From: Escherichia sp. ESNIH1
GTDB lineage: Bacteria > Pseudomonadota > Gammaproteobacteria > Enterobacterales > Enterobacteriaceae
Length of the DNA: 54,227 nt
Reading direction: 5' to 3'
Assembly: GCA_002918705.1 (NCBI GenBank)
Contig: PQKR01000013.1
Location: forward strand, 1 to 54,227
Shown: piece after piece, positions 9,579 to 19,835 of the stretch
How positions within the stretch are numbered: the stretch's first letter is position 1
How the letters are laid out: each line of letters starts with the position of its first letter
Program-made: the position numbers and the translations under genes
The notes under the pieces: generated by a model
Told to the model about the DNA's origin: nothing
What the model saw: only the letters and a program-made list of their open reading frames with translations
The model's database searches: none

Positions 9579-10282
9579 AGCACATTGAGGAAGAGCAGCA
9601 GGCGGCCCTGGCCGAACTTACCGATCGCGAGGTCGTCGATTATCTGCTGCGTAATCCTGAGTTTTTTATCCGCAACGCGCAGGCGGTGCAGATGATCGAG
9701 GTTCCGCACCCGGTGCGCGGCGCGGTATCGCTGGTTGAGTGGCAGATGGTGCGCGCGCGTAACCATATCAACGTGCTGGAAGAGAACATGACTCTGCTGA
9801 TGGAGCAGGCGAGCAGTAATGAAGATCTCTTCTCCTGCCTGCTGCGCCTGCAGGGACAGATGGCCTCGGCCAGCAGTCTTGAAGATCTGCTGGTGCGTTT
9901 CCAGCGCTGGGCAAAAGAGATGGGTCTGGCAGGGGCCAGCATCCGTCTGTTTTCCGATCGCTGGCGCATCGGTGCGCCCTCTGACTTTACCCATCTGGCG
10001 CTAAGCCGCCAGGCCTTTGAGCCGCTGCGTATTCAGCGCCTGGGTCAGGAGAATCACTATCTGGGGCCGCTTAACGGGCCTGAGCTGCTGCTTCTGCTGC
10101 CTGAGGCTCGCGCTATCGGCTCCGTGGCGCTCTCCATGATGGGCCACGATGGCGATCTCGGCGTGATCATCTTCAGCAGCCGCGATGTGACCCACTATCA
10201 CCCGGATCAGGGCACCCAGCTGCTGCAAGAGGTGGCGGCCATGCTGCCGGAGCTGCTGGCGCGCTGGATTGAACGCATATGA
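9575..10282 (+). CDS. yigA: DUF484 family protein YigA
   Basis: A 235-residue protein of the DUF484 family, which has a GAF-like fold in its C-terminal two thirds. The N-terminus shows the family pattern [12 protein letters not shown]. The region at about 70-90 ([20 protein letters not shown]) is probably a helical linker. No function is established. It is conserved between dapF and xerC across enterobacteria and overlaps both by 4 bases, so it is cotranscribed with them. Confidence 0.92.
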   Translation: MKHIEEEQQAALAELTDREVVDYLLRNPEFFIRNAQAVQMIEVPHPVRGAVSLVEWQMVRARNHINVLEENMTLLMEQASSNEDLFSCLLRLQGQMASASSLEDLLVRFQRWAKEMGLAGASIRLFSDRWRIGAPSDFTHLALSRQAFEPLRIQRLGQENHYLGPLNGPELLLLLPEARAIGSVALSMMGHDGDLGVIIFSSRDVTHYHPDQGTQLLQEVAAMLPELLARWIERI

Positions 10283-11181
10283 TCGACTCGCCGCTGCAGC
10301 CGCTGGTAACCCGTTTTCTGCGCTACCTGAGCGTTGAGCGGCAGCTGAGCCCGATCACCCTGCTAAACTATGAGCGTCAGCTTGCGGCCATTATTACGCT
10401 GGCGGATGAAAGCAATATCAAAAGCTGGCCGCAGTGCGATGCCGCCGTGGTACGCAGCTTTGCGGTCAAGAGCCGACGTCAGGGGCTGGGGCCAGCAAGC
10501 CTGGCGCTGCGGCTTTCGGCCCTGCGCAGCTTTTTTGACTGGCTGGTAAGCCAGGGCGAGCTGATAGCCAACCCGGCGAAGGGGATCTCTGCCCCGAAAG
10601 CGCCGCGACACCTGCCGAAAAATATCGACGTTGACGACGTTAACCGTCTGCTGGATATCGATCTTAACGATCCGCTGGCGGTGCGCGACCGGGCGATGCT
10701 GGAGGTGATGTACGGTGCGGGCCTGCGTCTGTCGGAGCTGGTGAACCTCGACATCCGCCATCTCGATCTCGACACCGGCGAGGTGTGGGTACTGGGGAAA
10801 GGCAGCAAGGAGCGCCGTCTGCCGATAGGGCGCAACGCGGTGATCTGGGTAGAACACTGGCTGGATCTGCGCGGGCTGTTTGGTACGGATGAAGAGGCGC
10901 TGTTTCTGTCCAAGCTCGGCAAGCGTATTTCGGCGCGCAACGTGCAGAAGCGGTTTGCCGAGTGGGGCATCAAGCAGGGGCTGAACAGCCACGTGCATCC
11001 GCATAAGCTGCGTCACTCCTTTGCTACCCACATGCTGGAGTCGAGCGGCGACCTGCGCGGCGTGCAGGAGCTACTGGGCCACGCGAACCTGTCCACCACG
11101 CAGATCTATACCCATCTTGATTTTCAACACCTTGCCTCGGTGTACGACGCGGCGCATCCACGCGCCAAACGGGGGAAATAA
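10279..11181 (+). CDS. xerC: Tyrosine recombinase XerC
   Basis: Acts with XerD at dif to resolve chromosome dimers, under FtsK control. It has 300 residues (E. coli 298). The N-terminal SAM-like core-binding domain covers about 1-105. The catalytic domain carries GAGLRLSEL (Arg), [10 protein letters not shown] (Lys), [12 protein letters not shown] (His, Arg), [14 protein letters not shown] (His) and the nucleophile Tyr277. It overlaps yigA by 4 bases and yigB by 1 base (TAATG). Confidence 0.97.
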   Translation: MIDSPLQPLVTRFLRYLSVERQLSPITLLNYERQLAAIITLADESNIKSWPQCDAAVVRSFAVKSRRQGLGPASLALRLSALRSFFDWLVSQGELIANPAKGISAPKAPRHLPKNIDVDDVNRLLDIDLNDPLAVRDRAMLEVMYGAGLRLSELVNLDIRHLDLDTGEVWVLGKGSKERRLPIGRNAVIWVEHWLDLRGLFGTDEEALFLSKLGKRISARNVQKRFAEWGIKQGLNSHVHPHKLRHSFATHMLESSGDLRGVQELLGHANLSTTQIYTHLDFQHLASVYDAAHPRAKRGK

Positions 11182-11897
11182 TGCGTTTTTATCGTCCACT
11201 GGGTCAGATCTCCGCGCTGACCTTTGACCTTGATGACACCCTGTACGATAACCGTGAGGTGATCCTGCGGACCGAGCACGAGTCGCTGACTTTCGTGCAG
11301 AACTATCATCCCTCTCTTAGCCACCTGCAGAATACCGACTTCCACCGTTTGCGCCAGGCGCTGCGCGACAGCGAGCCGGATATTTATCATGACGTCACGG
11401 AGTGGCGGCGGCGAGCAGTGGAGCGCGCCATGCTGGATGCCGGCCTGAGCGCGGAAGAGGCAGAGGAGGGGGCTACGGCGGCGATGGCAAACTTTGCTCT
11501 CTGGCGCAGCCGGATCGACGTCCCACAGGCCACGCACGATACGCTGGCAGCGCTAGCCAAAAAGTGGCCGCTGGTGGCCATCACCAACGGCAATGCGCAG
11601 CCGGAACGGTTTGGTCTCGGCGACTACTTTGAATTTGTCCTGCGTGCTGGCCCGGACGGGCGTTCAAAGCCGCATCAGGATATGTACCATCGGGCGGCAG
11701 AGAAGCTCGACCTGCCGCTGGGAGAGATCCTGCACGTTGGCGATGACCTCACCACCGACGTGGCGGGGGCGATCCGCTGCGGGATGCAGGCCTGCTGGAT
11801 CAAACCGGAAGGCGTCAGCCTGCTGACCGCGACCGACAGTCGCTTATTACCCCACGTTGAAATTTCTCGGTTGGCATCTCTGACCTCGCTGATATAA
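11181..11897 (+). CDS. yigB: HAD phosphatase YigB (flavin pathway phosphatase)
   Basis: A 238-residue haloacid dehalogenase phosphatase. Motif I is [11 protein letters not shown], with nucleophile Asp16 and acid/base Asp18. Motif II is AITNGN, and the later motifs contain GRSKPH and [14 protein letters not shown]. coli YigB dephosphorylates 5-amino-6-(5-phospho-D-ribitylamino)uracil and FMN in flavin metabolism, with some redundancy with YbjI and YcsE. It sits between xerC and uvrD in the same transcription unit. Confidence 0.93.
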   Translation: MRFYRPLGQISALTFDLDDTLYDNREVILRTEHESLTFVQNYHPSLSHLQNTDFHRLRQALRDSEPDIYHDVTEWRRRAVERAMLDAGLSAEEAEEGATAAMANFALWRSRIDVPQATHDTLAALAKKWPLVAITNGNAQPERFGLGDYFEFVLRAGPDGRSKPHQDMYHRAAEKLDLPLGEILHVGDDLTTDVAGAIRCGMQACWIKPEGVSLLTATDSRLLPHVEISRLASLTSLI

Positions 11898-11909
11898 TCA
11901 CCAGATAAT

Positions 11910-11925
11910 CTGTATATATTAACAG
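11910..11925 (+). promoter_or_regulatory. LexA box of uvrD
   Basis: CTGTATATATTAACAG fits the LexA core CTG-N10-CAG with an AT-rich centre. It lies about 35 bases before the uvrD start. uvrD belongs to the SOS regulon, so LexA repression of a uvrD promoter within the dapF-uvrD cluster is expected. Confidence 0.85.
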
Positions 11926-11959
11926 GGGTCTGTACGGCCCCTCTCTCCCGGCGGTGCCA

Positions 11960-14122
11960 ATGGACGTTTCTTACCTGCTCGACAGCCTTAATGACAAACA
12001 GCGTGACGCCGTGGCCGCATCGCGCAGCAATATGCTGGTGCTGGCGGGCGCAGGCAGCGGTAAGACGCGCGTGCTGGTTCACCGTATCGCCTGGCTGCTG
12101 AGCGTAGAGAACTGCTCGCCGTACTCGATTATGGCGGTGACCTTTACCAACAAAGCGGCGGCAGAGATGCGCCACCGTATCGGCCAGCTGATGGGCACCA
12201 CCCAGGGCGGCATGTGGGTCGGCACCTTCCACGGGCTGGCGCACCGCCTGCTGCGCGCTCATCATCTGGACGCCAATCTGCCGCAGGATTTTCAGATCCT
12301 CGACAGCGAGGATCAGCTGCGCCTGCTGCGCCGTCTGATCAAGGCCATGAACCTTGACGAGAAGCAGTGGCCGCCGCGCCAGGCGATGTGGTACATCAAC
12401 GGCCAGAAAGACGAAGGCATCCGCCCGCACCATATTCAGAGCTTTGGTAACCCGGTTGAGCAGACCTGGCAGAAGGTCTATCAGGCCTACCAGGAGGCGT
12501 GCGATCGCGCCGGACTGGTGGACTTCGCCGAGCTGCTGCTGCGCGCCCACGAGCTGTGGCTCAACAAGCCGCATATTCTCAACCACTACCGCGAGCGCTT
12601 TACTAACATCCTGGTGGATGAGTTCCAGGACACCAACAACATTCAGTACGCCTGGATCCGCCTGCTGGCGGGTGACACCGGCAAGGTGATGATCGTAGGC
12701 GACGACGACCAGTCTATTTACGGCTGGCGCGGCGCGCAGGTAGAGAACATCCAGCGCTTCCTTAACGACTTCCCCGGCGCAGAGACCATCCGCCTGGAGC
12801 AGAACTACCGCTCGACCAGCAACATTCTCAGCGCGGCTAACGCCCTGATTGAGAACAACAACGGTCGCCTCGGGAAAAAGCTCTGGACCGAAGGCCTCGA
12901 CGGTGAGCTGATTTCGCTCTACTGCGCGTTCAACGAGCTCGACGAAGCGCGCTTCGTGGTGAATCGAATCAAGACCTGGCAGGAGAGCGGCGGCGCGCTG
13001 GAGCAGTGTGCGATCCTCTACCGCAGCAACGCCCAGTCGCGCGTGCTGGAAGAGGCGCTGCTCCAGGTGGGGATGCCGTACCGTATCTATGGCGGCATGC
13101 GCTTCTTCGAACGCCAGGAGATCAAAGACTCCCTCTCCTATCTGCGCCTGATTGCCAATCGTAACGACGATGCCGCCTTTGAGCGCGTGGTGAATACGCC
13201 GACGCGCGGCATTGGCGATCGCACCCTCGACGTGGTGCGCCAGGCGTCACGCGATCGTCAGCTGACACTGTGGCAGGCCAGCCGGGAGCTGTTGCAGGAG
13301 CGGGCCCTGGCCGGACGCGCCGCCAATGCGCTCCAGCGTTTTCTCGAGCTTATCGACGCCCTGGCCCAGGAGACCGCCGACATGCCGCTGCACGTGCAGA
13401 CCGACCGGGTGATCAAAGATTCCGGCCTGTGGATGATGTACGAGCAGGAGAAGGGCGAAAAGGGCCAGGCACGTATCGAAAACTTAGAGGAGCTGGTGAC
13501 GGCAACGCGCCAGTTTAGCTATAACGACGAAGACGAAGATCTGATGCCGCTGCAGGCGTTTCTCTCCCACGCGGCGCTGGAAGCGGGCGAGGGGCAGGCC
13601 GATACCTGGCAGGATGCGGTGCAGCTGATGACCCTGCACTCGGCGAAGGGCCTGGAGTTCCCTCAGGTCTTTATCGTCGGCATGGAAGAGGGGATGTTCC
13701 CCAGCCAGATGTCGCTGGATGAGGGCGGCAGGCTGGAGGAGGAGCGCCGTCTGGCCTACGTGGGCGTAACCCGCGCCATGCAGAAGCTCACGCTGACCTA
13801 TGCCGAAACCCGCCGTCTGTATGGCAAAGAGGTCTACCATCGTCCCTCACGCTTTATCGGCGAGCTGCCGGAAAACTGCGTGGAAGAGGTGCGCCTGCGT
13901 GCCAGCATTAGCCGCCCGGTGAACCATCAGCGCATGGGCACCCCGGTGGCGCAGAACGACTCCGGCTATAAGCTTGGCCAGCGCGTGCGCCATCCGAAAT
14001 TTGGCGAAGGCACCATCGTTAATCTCGAGGGCAGCGGCGAGCACAGCCGTCTGCAGGTGGCCTTCCAGGGCCAGGGGATCAAATGGCTGGTAGCCGCTTA
14101 CGCCCGCCTTGAAGAAGTGTAA
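11960..14122 (+). CDS. uvrD: DNA helicase II (UvrD)
   Basis: A superfamily 1A 3'-5' helicase for nucleotide excision and mismatch repair; it also removes RecA filaments and pulls back RNA polymerase. It has 720 residues, as in E. coli. Motifs are AGAGSGKTR (Lys35), TFTNKAA, LVDEFQDTN, GDDDQSIYGWRGA, LEQNYRS, TLHSAKGLEF and VGVTRAM. The disordered linker and C-terminal Tudor-like domain (GQRVRHPKFGEG) bind RNA polymerase. The start is ATG at 11960; an in-frame GTG two codons earlier is not needed. Confidence 0.97.
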   Translation: MDVSYLLDSLNDKQRDAVAASRSNMLVLAGAGSGKTRVLVHRIAWLLSVENCSPYSIMAVTFTNKAAAEMRHRIGQLMGTTQGGMWVGTFHGLAHRLLRAHHLDANLPQDFQILDSEDQLRLLRRLIKAMNLDEKQWPPRQAMWYINGQKDEGIRPHHIQSFGNPVEQTWQKVYQAYQEACDRAGLVDFAELLLRAHELWLNKPHILNHYRERFTNILVDEFQDTNNIQYAWIRLLAGDTGKVMIVGDDDQSIYGWRGAQVENIQRFLNDFPGAETIRLEQNYRSTSNILSAANALIENNNGRLGKKLWTEGLDGELISLYCAFNELDEARFVVNRIKTWQESGGALEQCAILYRSNAQSRVLEEALLQVGMPYRIYGGMRFFERQEIKDSLSYLRLIANRNDDAAFERVVNTPTRGIGDRTLDVVRQASRDRQLTLWQASRELLQERALAGRAANALQRFLELIDALAQETADMPLHVQTDRVIKDSGLWMMYEQEKGEKGQARIENLEELVTATRQFSYNDEDEDLMPLQAFLSHAALEAGEGQADTWQDAVQLMTLHSAKGLEFPQVFIVGMEEGMFPSQMSLDEGGRLEEERRLAYVGVTRAMQKLTLTYAETRRLYGKEVYHRPSRFIGELPENCVEEVRLRASISRPVNHQRMGTPVAQNDSGYKLGQRVRHPKFGEGTIVNLEGSGEHSRLQVAFQGQGIKWLVAAYARLEEV

Positions 14123-14166
14123 CTTTCAGAAAAATATCACTATTTTGTAACACTCTGCTACCCTTA

Positions 14167-14199
14167 AACGCTGAAGGCCAATTATTGCTCTTCAGCGTT
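14167..14199 (+). terminator. Inverted repeat after uvrD, possible terminator
   Basis: AACGCTGAAG (14167-14176) is perfectly complementary to CTTCAGCGTT (14190-14199), giving a 10-bp stem with a 13-base loop. No T-run follows, so intrinsic termination is uncertain. It may instead protect the uvrD mRNA end. Confidence 0.45.
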
Positions 14200-14209
14200 C
14201 CGTTGCGTG

Positions 14210-14238
14210 TTGACGCCATATTTTAGCTGGCGTAACAT
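14210..14238 (+). promoter_or_regulatory. σ70 promoter of corA
   Basis: TTGACG at 14210-14215 and TAACAT at 14233-14238 are separated by 17 bases. Transcription should start near 14245, giving a leader of about 230 bases, which fits the long corA leader known in Salmonella. Confidence 0.75.
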
Positions 14239-14270
14239 GCGCGCACGATCACGCTAAGAGGACATTCGCC

Positions 14271-14327
14271 TTGGACACACCCAGTAGATACTGGCTCAAT
14301 TCCCTGTCATCCAGGAACAACTCCTAA
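14271..14327 (+). CDS. corL: corA leader peptide (corL candidate)
   Basis: An 18-codon ORF starts with TTG at 14271, reads (fM)DTPSRYWLNSLSSRNNS, and stops with TAA at 14325-14327. An AAGAGGA ribosome site lies at 14256-14262, 8 bases upstream. In Salmonella the corA leader carries the short ORF corL, whose translation decides whether Rho terminates transcription before corA, linking Mg2+ supply to CorA. Position, ribosome site and leader length fit. I name it by analogy and have not compared the peptide directly. Confidence 0.6.
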   Translation: MDTPSRYWLNSLSSRNNS

Positions 14328-14475
14328 GGCTATCTCCTCGCGCTGATGGCCTTAGTGGTTGTCAGCGACAATTATTCCCGTCGCGCTGAGTCAGGCTGTT
14401 TAATGGTCTGAAACCCAATTTGTTTCTGTGTGCCCACCGAACTGTCCGATAATTTTTGTATTGGGAGTCCCGGTC

Positions 14476-15426
14476 ATGTTGAGCGCATTTCAACTGGAAA
14501 ATAACCGTCTCACCCGTCTCGAAGTTGAAGAGACACCTACCCTGATCGATGCGGTGTGGGTAGATCTGGTCGAGCCGGATGACGATGAACGTCACCGTGT
14601 GCAGACGGACCTCGGTCAGAGCCTGGCAACGCGTCCTGAACTGGAGGATATCGAAGCCTCTGCGCGTTTCTTTGAGGATGAGGACGGGCTGCATATTCAC
14701 TCTTTCTTCTTCTTTGAAGATGCAGAGGATCACGCCGGTAACTCAACGGTGGCGTTCACCATTCGCGACGGCCGCCTCTTTACCCTGCGCGAGCGTGAGC
14801 TGCCCGCATTTCGCCTCTACCGGATGCGCGCCCGCAGCCAGTCGATGGTTGACGGCAACGCCTACGAGCTGCTGCTCGATCTCTTTGAAACCAAAATCGA
14901 ACAGCTGGCGGACGAGATTGAGAATATCTACAGCGATCTGGAGAAGCTGAGCCGCGTGATTATGGAAGGCCAGCAGGGCGATGAGTACGACGAAGCGCTC
15001 TCTGCACTCGCCGAGCAGGAGGATATCGGTTGGAAGGTACGTCTGTGCCTGATGGATACCCAGCGCGCCCTGAATTTCCTGGTGCGTAAAGCACGCCTGC
15101 CGGGCAGCCAGCTGGAGCAGGCCCGCGAGATCCTGCGCGATATCGAATCCCTGCTGCCGCATAACGAGTCCCTGTTCCAGAAGGTAAACTTCCTGATGCA
15201 GGCAGCGATGGGCTTTATCAACATCGAGCAGAACCGCATCATCAAGATCTTCTCGGTGGTTTCGGTGGTGTTCCTGCCGCCGACGCTGGTGGCCTCCAGC
15301 TACGGCATGAACTTTGAGTTTATGCCGGAGCTGCACTGGAGCTTTGGCTACCCAGGCGCGATCGTCTTTATGATGCTCGCTGGCCTGGCGCCCTATCTCT
15401 ACTTTAAACGCAAAAACTGGCTGTAA
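14476..15426 (+). CDS. corA: Magnesium/cobalt transporter CorA
   Basis: A homopentameric inner-membrane channel for Mg2+, Co2+ and Ni2+. The start at 14476 (MLSAFQLEN) gives 316 residues, as in E. coli, with a GGGAG ribosome site at 14463-14467. A large cytoplasmic alpha/beta and funnel domain covers about 1-250. Two C-terminal membrane segments follow, the first ending in the signature YGMN (residues 276-279). The periplasmic loop is MPE-rich, and the C-terminus is basic (KRKNWL). It is convergent with rarD. Confidence 0.97.
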   Translation: MLSAFQLENNRLTRLEVEETPTLIDAVWVDLVEPDDDERHRVQTDLGQSLATRPELEDIEASARFFEDEDGLHIHSFFFFEDAEDHAGNSTVAFTIRDGRLFTLRERELPAFRLYRMRARSQSMVDGNAYELLLDLFETKIEQLADEIENIYSDLEKLSRVIMEGQQGDEYDEALSALAEQEDIGWKVRLCLMDTQRALNFLVRKARLPGSQLEQAREILRDIESLLPHNESLFQKVNFLMQAAMGFINIEQNRIIKIFSVVSVVFLPPTLVASSYGMNFEFMPELHWSFGYPGAIVFMMLAGLAPYLYFKRKNWL

Positions 15427-15435
15427 TCGTTCCAG

Positions 15436-15460
15436 GCCAGGTGGTTTTGCACCACCTGGC
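15436..15460. terminator. Hairpin between convergent corA and rarD
   Basis: GCCAGGTGGT (15436-15445) pairs perfectly with ACCACCTGGC (15451-15460) around a 5-base loop. It fills the 38-base gap between the two stop codons and is probably a shared terminator, though T-runs are short on both strands. Confidence 0.6.
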
Positions 15461-15464
15461 GTCA

Positions 15465-16358
15465 TTACATCTTCCGCATCCGGCGCTGGGTATAGATAGC
15501 GTCCATCACGAAAATCGCCAATGCCACCCAGATAAAGGCAAAGGTCACCATCTTATCCATCCCCGGCACTTCACCGTAGAAGGTGACCGCCAGCAAGAAC
15601 ATTAGCGTCGGGCCGATATACTGGAAAAAGCCCAGCGTCGAGAGGCGTAGACGGGTAGCTGCACCGGTAAAGCAGAGCAGTGGAATTGTGGTCACCACGC
15701 CCGCCGCCATCAGCAGCACGTTGAGCGACCATGGGTTACTGCCCATATGGCTGGTAGGGCTGTCAGCGATGCCAAACAGCCAGACGGCGGCGACCGGCAG
15801 CAGCCACAGGGTCTCTATTAGCATGCCCATCTGAGCATCAACGGCGATTTTTTTGCGTACCAGGCCATAGAAGGCAAAGCTGAACGCCAGCGCCAGGGCG
15901 ATGATTGGCAGCGAGCCAAAGGTCCAGAGCTGCACCAGCACGCCGCAGGCGGCAAGGATCACCGCCAGCCACTGCATGCGTCGGAAGCGTTCGCCAAGAA
16001 AGATCATGCCCAGCACGATATTCACCAGCGGGTTGATAAAGTAGCCGAGGCTGGCCTCCAGCATATGGTGATTGTTCACCGCCCAGATAAACAGCAGCCA
16101 GTTACCGCCGATCAAAACCGCCGAGAGGGCCAGCAGCACAATTTTCTTCGGTGTCTGCAGCAGGATTTTCAGCCGTGACCACTGGCGGCTAACGCTAATC
16201 AGTATCACCATAAAAAAGAATGACCAGATAACCCGGTGGGTCAGGATCTCATTGGCGGGAACGTAGTCGATCAGCTTGAAGTACGCCGGTGCGATACCCC
16301 AAATAAAATAAGCGGCAAGAGCGAGTAGTACGCCCTGCCGCGTCTGCTTAGCATCCAT
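15465..16358 (-). CDS. rarD: RarD, EamA-family inner-membrane transporter
   Basis: A 297-residue protein with about ten hydrophobic segments, arranged as two EamA/DMT repeats (drug/metabolite transporter superfamily). E. coli RarD (296 aa) was named for chloramphenicol sensitivity, but its substrate is unproven. I chose the ATG at 16358 (MDAKQTRQGVLLALAAYF) to match E. coli; an in-frame ATG 24 bases earlier would add an unneeded hydrophilic tail. The genes yigF and yigG, which lie beside rarD in E. coli K-12, are missing here. Confidence 0.93.
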   Translation of the reverse strand: MDAKQTRQGVLLALAAYFIWGIAPAYFKLIDYVPANEILTHRVIWSFFFMVILISVSRQWSRLKILLQTPKKIVLLALSAVLIGGNWLLFIWAVNNHHMLEASLGYFINPLVNIVLGMIFLGERFRRMQWLAVILAACGVLVQLWTFGSLPIIALALAFSFAFYGLVRKKIAVDAQMGMLIETLWLLPVAAVWLFGIADSPTSHMGSNPWSLNVLLMAAGVVTTIPLLCFTGAATRLRLSTLGFFQYIGPTLMFLLAVTFYGEVPGMDKMVTFAFIWVALAIFVMDAIYTQRRMRKM

Positions 16359-16415
16359 CGGAACATCCAAATCCGTTAGCAAAAAAGTAACAGCATGTTA
16401 CCCGATTTTGCCACC

Positions 16416-16883
16416 TCAACCTACCATGTAGGTGGCGGTGGCGCTGGCAATATAGAGCTGCTCTTCGTTATGCAACTCGACGCGAGCCACGGCAACTTTA
16501 TTCCCCGCCCGCAACAGGCTGCTGGTGGCGGTAAAGCGATTGCCGCGACCCGGACGCAGGTAGTCGACGCGCAAATCGATAGTCCCCATCTTTGCGAGGC
16601 GCGTGCGCAGCTCCTCTTCAGCAATGGTGTCATGGCGGGTGAGGGTGCTGCCAACGCAGACCAGTCCTGCCGCGACGTCCAGCGCAGAGGCAATCACCCC
16701 ACCGTGAAGGATGCTTTGTGCCCAGTTGCCCACCATCATTGGCTGATTGTTAAAGCTAAGCTGAGCAAACGATTTTTCATAGCGCTCCAGCTCCAGCCCC
16801 AGCGCGCGGTTAAAGGGCATGTGATAAACAAAAATTTCGCCCACCAGCTGTAAAGCTTCCTCGGCGGTAAGAACGGCTGACAT
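16416..16883 (-). CDS. yigI: YigI, hotdog-fold medium/long-chain acyl-CoA thioesterase
   Basis: A 155-residue PaaI-like hotdog thioesterase. The [15 protein letters not shown] motif on the central helix marks the active-site face, and the sequence is close to E. coli YigI throughout. E. coli YigI hydrolyses medium- and long-chain acyl-CoAs and contributes to beta-oxidation side reactions. It is followed 57 bases later by rarD in the same orientation and is divergent from pldA. Confidence 0.92.
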   Translation of the reverse strand: MSAVLTAEEALQLVGEIFVYHMPFNRALGLELERYEKSFAQLSFNNQPMMVGNWAQSILHGGVIASALDVAAGLVCVGSTLTRHDTIAEEELRTRLAKMGTIDLRVDYLRPGRGNRFTATSSLLRAGNKVAVARVELHNEEQLYIASATATYMVG

Positions 16884-17043
16884 TATTTTATGCGTCCGGT
16901 AGTTAATGAGTTGTTGATTTTATGCTTCTTAATTGTTGTTTTCCACTTTCAGAAACGATAGCTGCGCAGCGTTTATAGAAATATGTAAAATAGGTGTCTG
17001 AATATTACCCATATCAACAATTTTGGTCAGGAGAGCAAAACCG

Positions 17044-17913
17044 ATGCGGACGTATCTGCCCTGGTTTTTGTCAGCCATCGCACTGCCTTTTACAGCATTA
17101 GCGCAGGAAGCCACGGTTAAAGCTGTACACGATGCACCCGCCGTACGCGGCAGCATCATCGCGAATATGTTACAGGAGCACGACAACCCCTTTACGCTCT
17201 ATCCGTATGAATCCAACTATCTGCTCTATACGGTGACCAGCGATCTTAACAAAGAGGCGATCAGCACCTACAACTGGTCCGATAATGCTCGCAAAGATGA
17301 GGTAAAATTCCAGCTCAGCCTGGCATTCCCGTTCTGGCGCGGTATCATAGGGCCGAACTCGGTGCTGGGCGCGTCCTATACGCAAAAGTCCTGGTGGCAG
17401 CTCTCTAACAGCGGTGAGTCTTCGCCGTTTCGTGAAACCAATTACGAGCCGCAGCTATTCCTCGGCTTCGCTACCGATTATGAACTGGCAGGCTGGACGC
17501 TGCGCGACGTCGAGTTCGGGTATAATCACGACTCTAACGGTCGCTCCGATCCCACCTCCCGCAGCTGGAACCGAATCTATAGCCGCCTGATGGCGCAGAA
17601 TGCTAACTGGCTGGTGGAGGTTAAACCCTGGTTCGTGGTGGGCGACACCGACGATAACCCAGATATCACCAAGTATATGGGCTACTACCAGCTCAAGATC
17701 GGCTACCAGCTGGGCGAGGCCATTCTGAGTGCTAAAGGGCAGTACAACTGGAATACCGGCTACGGCGGCGCCGAGCTGGGTCTGAGCTATCCGGTCACGA
17801 AGCACGTACGCTTGTATACCCAGGTTTACAGCGGTTACGGTGAATCATTAATTGATTACAACTTTAACCAGACACGCGTAGGCGTGGGCGTTATGCTTAA
17901 CGATCTTTTTTAA
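17044..17913 (+). CDS. pldA: Outer membrane phospholipase A (OMPLA)
   Basis: A Ca2+-dependent outer-membrane phospholipase A1/A2 that removes phospholipids from the outer leaflet and is active as a dimer. The start at 17044 gives 289 residues with a signal peptide ending TALA before QEATVK. A 12-stranded barrel follows. The active site is in [17 protein letters not shown], with His142, Ser144 and Asn156 in mature numbering. The C-terminal residue is Phe, as needed for Bam recognition. It is directly followed by recQ. Confidence 0.97.
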   Translation: MRTYLPWFLSAIALPFTALAQEATVKAVHDAPAVRGSIIANMLQEHDNPFTLYPYESNYLLYTVTSDLNKEAISTYNWSDNARKDEVKFQLSLAFPFWRGIIGPNSVLGASYTQKSWWQLSNSGESSPFRETNYEPQLFLGFATDYELAGWTLRDVEFGYNHDSNGRSDPTSRSWNRIYSRLMAQNANWLVEVKPWFVVGDTDDNPDITKYMGYYQLKIGYQLGEAILSAKGQYNWNTGYGGAELGLSYPVTKHVRLYTQVYSGYGESLIDYNFNQTRVGVGVMLNDLF

Positions 17914-17948
17914 GGCAGAGTCATTTTTTGAAGGCAGATGGGGTTAAC

Positions 17949-19775
17949 GTGGCGCAGGCGGAAGTATTGAATCTGGAGTCGGGGGCAGGGCAGGTTTTGC
18001 GAGAAACCTTCGGCTACCAGCAGTTCCGCCCGGGCCAGCAGACCATCATTGAGACCGTGCTCGCTGGGCGCGACTGTCTGGTGGTGATGCCGACCGGCGG
18101 CGGGAAATCCCTCTGCTATCAAATTCCGGCGCTGGTACAAAGCGGTTTGACGGTGGTGGTATCGCCGCTGATTTCGCTGATGAAAGATCAGGTCGACCAG
18201 CTCCTCGCTAACGGCGTGGCCGCCGCCTGTCTGAACTCCACCCAGAGCCGGGAGGAGCAGCAGGGCATTATGGCAGGCTGCCGCAGCGGCCAGATCCGAC
18301 TGCTTTACATCGCGCCGGAACGCCTGATGCTGGATAACTTCCTTGAGCATCTCGCGCATTGGGATCTACGCCTGGTGGCGGTTGACGAGGCGCACTGTAT
18401 TTCACAGTGGGGGCACGATTTCCGCCCCGAGTACGCCGCGCTCGGCCAACTGCGCGCCCGCTTCCCCGCTGTGCCCTTTATGGCGCTGACCGCAACGGCG
18501 GATGACACCACCCGCAGCGATATAGTGCATCTGCTTGGCCTGCGCGATCCGCTGATCCAGGTCAGCAGCTTCGACCGTCCCAACATTCGCTATACCCTGC
18601 TGGAGAAGTTTAAGCCGCTCGATCAGCTTCTGCGCTACGTCCAGGAGCAACGGGGCAAATCCGGCATCATCTACTGCAACAGTCGCGCTAAGGTTGAAGA
18701 TACCGCCGCGCGCCTGCAGGCCCGTGGCTTTAGCGCCGGGGCCTATCACGCCGGATTGGACAACAGCATTCGCGCCGACGTGCAGGAGAAGTTTCAGCGC
18801 GACGATCTGCAGATCGTGGTAGCTACCGTAGCGTTCGGGATGGGTATCAACAAACCCAACGTGCGCTTTGTGGTGCACTTTGATATCCCGCGCAACATTG
18901 AGTCCTATTACCAGGAGACCGGCCGCGCCGGACGTGATGGCCTGCCTGCCGAGGCAATGCTGTTTTACGATCCGGCGGATATGGGCTGGCTGCGTAAATG
19001 CCTGGAGGAGAAGCCGCCTGGCCAGCTGCAGGATATTGAGCGCCACAAGCTCAACGCGATGGGGGCGTTTGCCGAAGCGCAGACCTGCCGCCGCCTGGTG
19101 CTGCTGAACTACTTTGGCGAAGGGCGTCAGAAGCCGTGCGGCAACTGCGACATCTGCCTCGATCCGCCGCGCCGCTACGACGGCCTGGTGGACGCCCAGA
19201 AAGCGCTCTCCGCTATCTACCGCGTCGGCCAGCGCTTTGGTATGGGCTACGTGGTTGAGGTACTACGCGGGGCGAATAACCAGCGTATTCGCGACATGGG
19301 CCATGACAAGCTCAAGATCTATGGCGAAGGCCGTGACCAAACCACAGAGCACTGGGTCAGCGTGATCCGCCAGCTTATCCACCTTGGCGTGGTGACGCAG
19401 AATATCGCCCAGCACTCGGCGTTACAGCTTACCGAGGCCGCACGCCCCTTCCTGCGTGGCGAGGTGCCGCTCCAGCTGGCCGTGCCGCGCGTCGTGGTCG
19501 TGAAGGCGCGGGCAAACCCGAAAGTCTTCGGCGGCAACTACGACCGCAAGCTGTTTGCCAAACTGCGCAAGCTGCGTAAGGCGATTGCTGATGAAGAGAA
19601 TATTCCACCCTACGTGGTGTTCAACGATGCCACGCTGATCGAGATGGCCGAGCAGATGCCGATCACCGCCAGCGAGATGCTCAGCGTGAACGGTGTCGGG
19701 ATGCGCAAGCTCGAGCGCTTTGGCAAGCCGTTTATGACCCTCATTCGCGAGCACGTTGACGGTGACGATGAGTAG
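17949..19775 (+). CDS. recQ: ATP-dependent DNA helicase RecQ
   Basis: A 3'-5' superfamily 2 helicase of the RecF recombination pathway. Motifs are PTGGGKS (Lys53), [20 protein letters not shown] and [10 protein letters not shown]. The Zn-binding cysteines are in the TCRRL and CGNCDIC segments, a winged helix follows, and an HRDC domain ends the protein (about 530-608). I start at GTG 17949 (MAQAEVLN, 608 aa), with a GGGG ribosome site 5 bases upstream. A TTG at 17928 is in frame but has no support. Confidence 0.96.
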   Translation: MAQAEVLNLESGAGQVLRETFGYQQFRPGQQTIIETVLAGRDCLVVMPTGGGKSLCYQIPALVQSGLTVVVSPLISLMKDQVDQLLANGVAAACLNSTQSREEQQGIMAGCRSGQIRLLYIAPERLMLDNFLEHLAHWDLRLVAVDEAHCISQWGHDFRPEYAALGQLRARFPAVPFMALTATADDTTRSDIVHLLGLRDPLIQVSSFDRPNIRYTLLEKFKPLDQLLRYVQEQRGKSGIIYCNSRAKVEDTAARLQARGFSAGAYHAGLDNSIRADVQEKFQRDDLQIVVATVAFGMGINKPNVRFVVHFDIPRNIESYYQETGRAGRDGLPAEAMLFYDPADMGWLRKCLEEKPPGQLQDIERHKLNAMGAFAEAQTCRRLVLLNYFGEGRQKPCGNCDICLDPPRRYDGLVDAQKALSAIYRVGQRFGMGYVVEVLRGANNQRIRDMGHDKLKIYGEGRDQTTEHWVSVIRQLIHLGVVTQNIAQHSALQLTEAARPFLRGEVPLQLAVPRVVVVKARANPKVFGGNYDRKLFAKLRKLRKAIADEENIPPYVVFNDATLIEMAEQMPITASEMLSVNGVGMRKLERFGKPFMTLIREHVDGDDE

Positions 19776-19835
19776 TCAGCGGAGCTAAAAGGTGCCAGGA
19801 TAGTAGCCTGATCAATCTTTCCCCACGAGTAATCT

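Larger units (their letters stand above)
14123..14475. other. uvrD-corA intergenic region and corA leader
   Basis: About 353 bases between uvrD and corA. It holds an inverted repeat just after uvrD, a good σ70 promoter, and a leader with a short ORF (each listed separately). The small divergent gene yigE found here in E. coli K-12 is absent. Confidence 0.7.
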
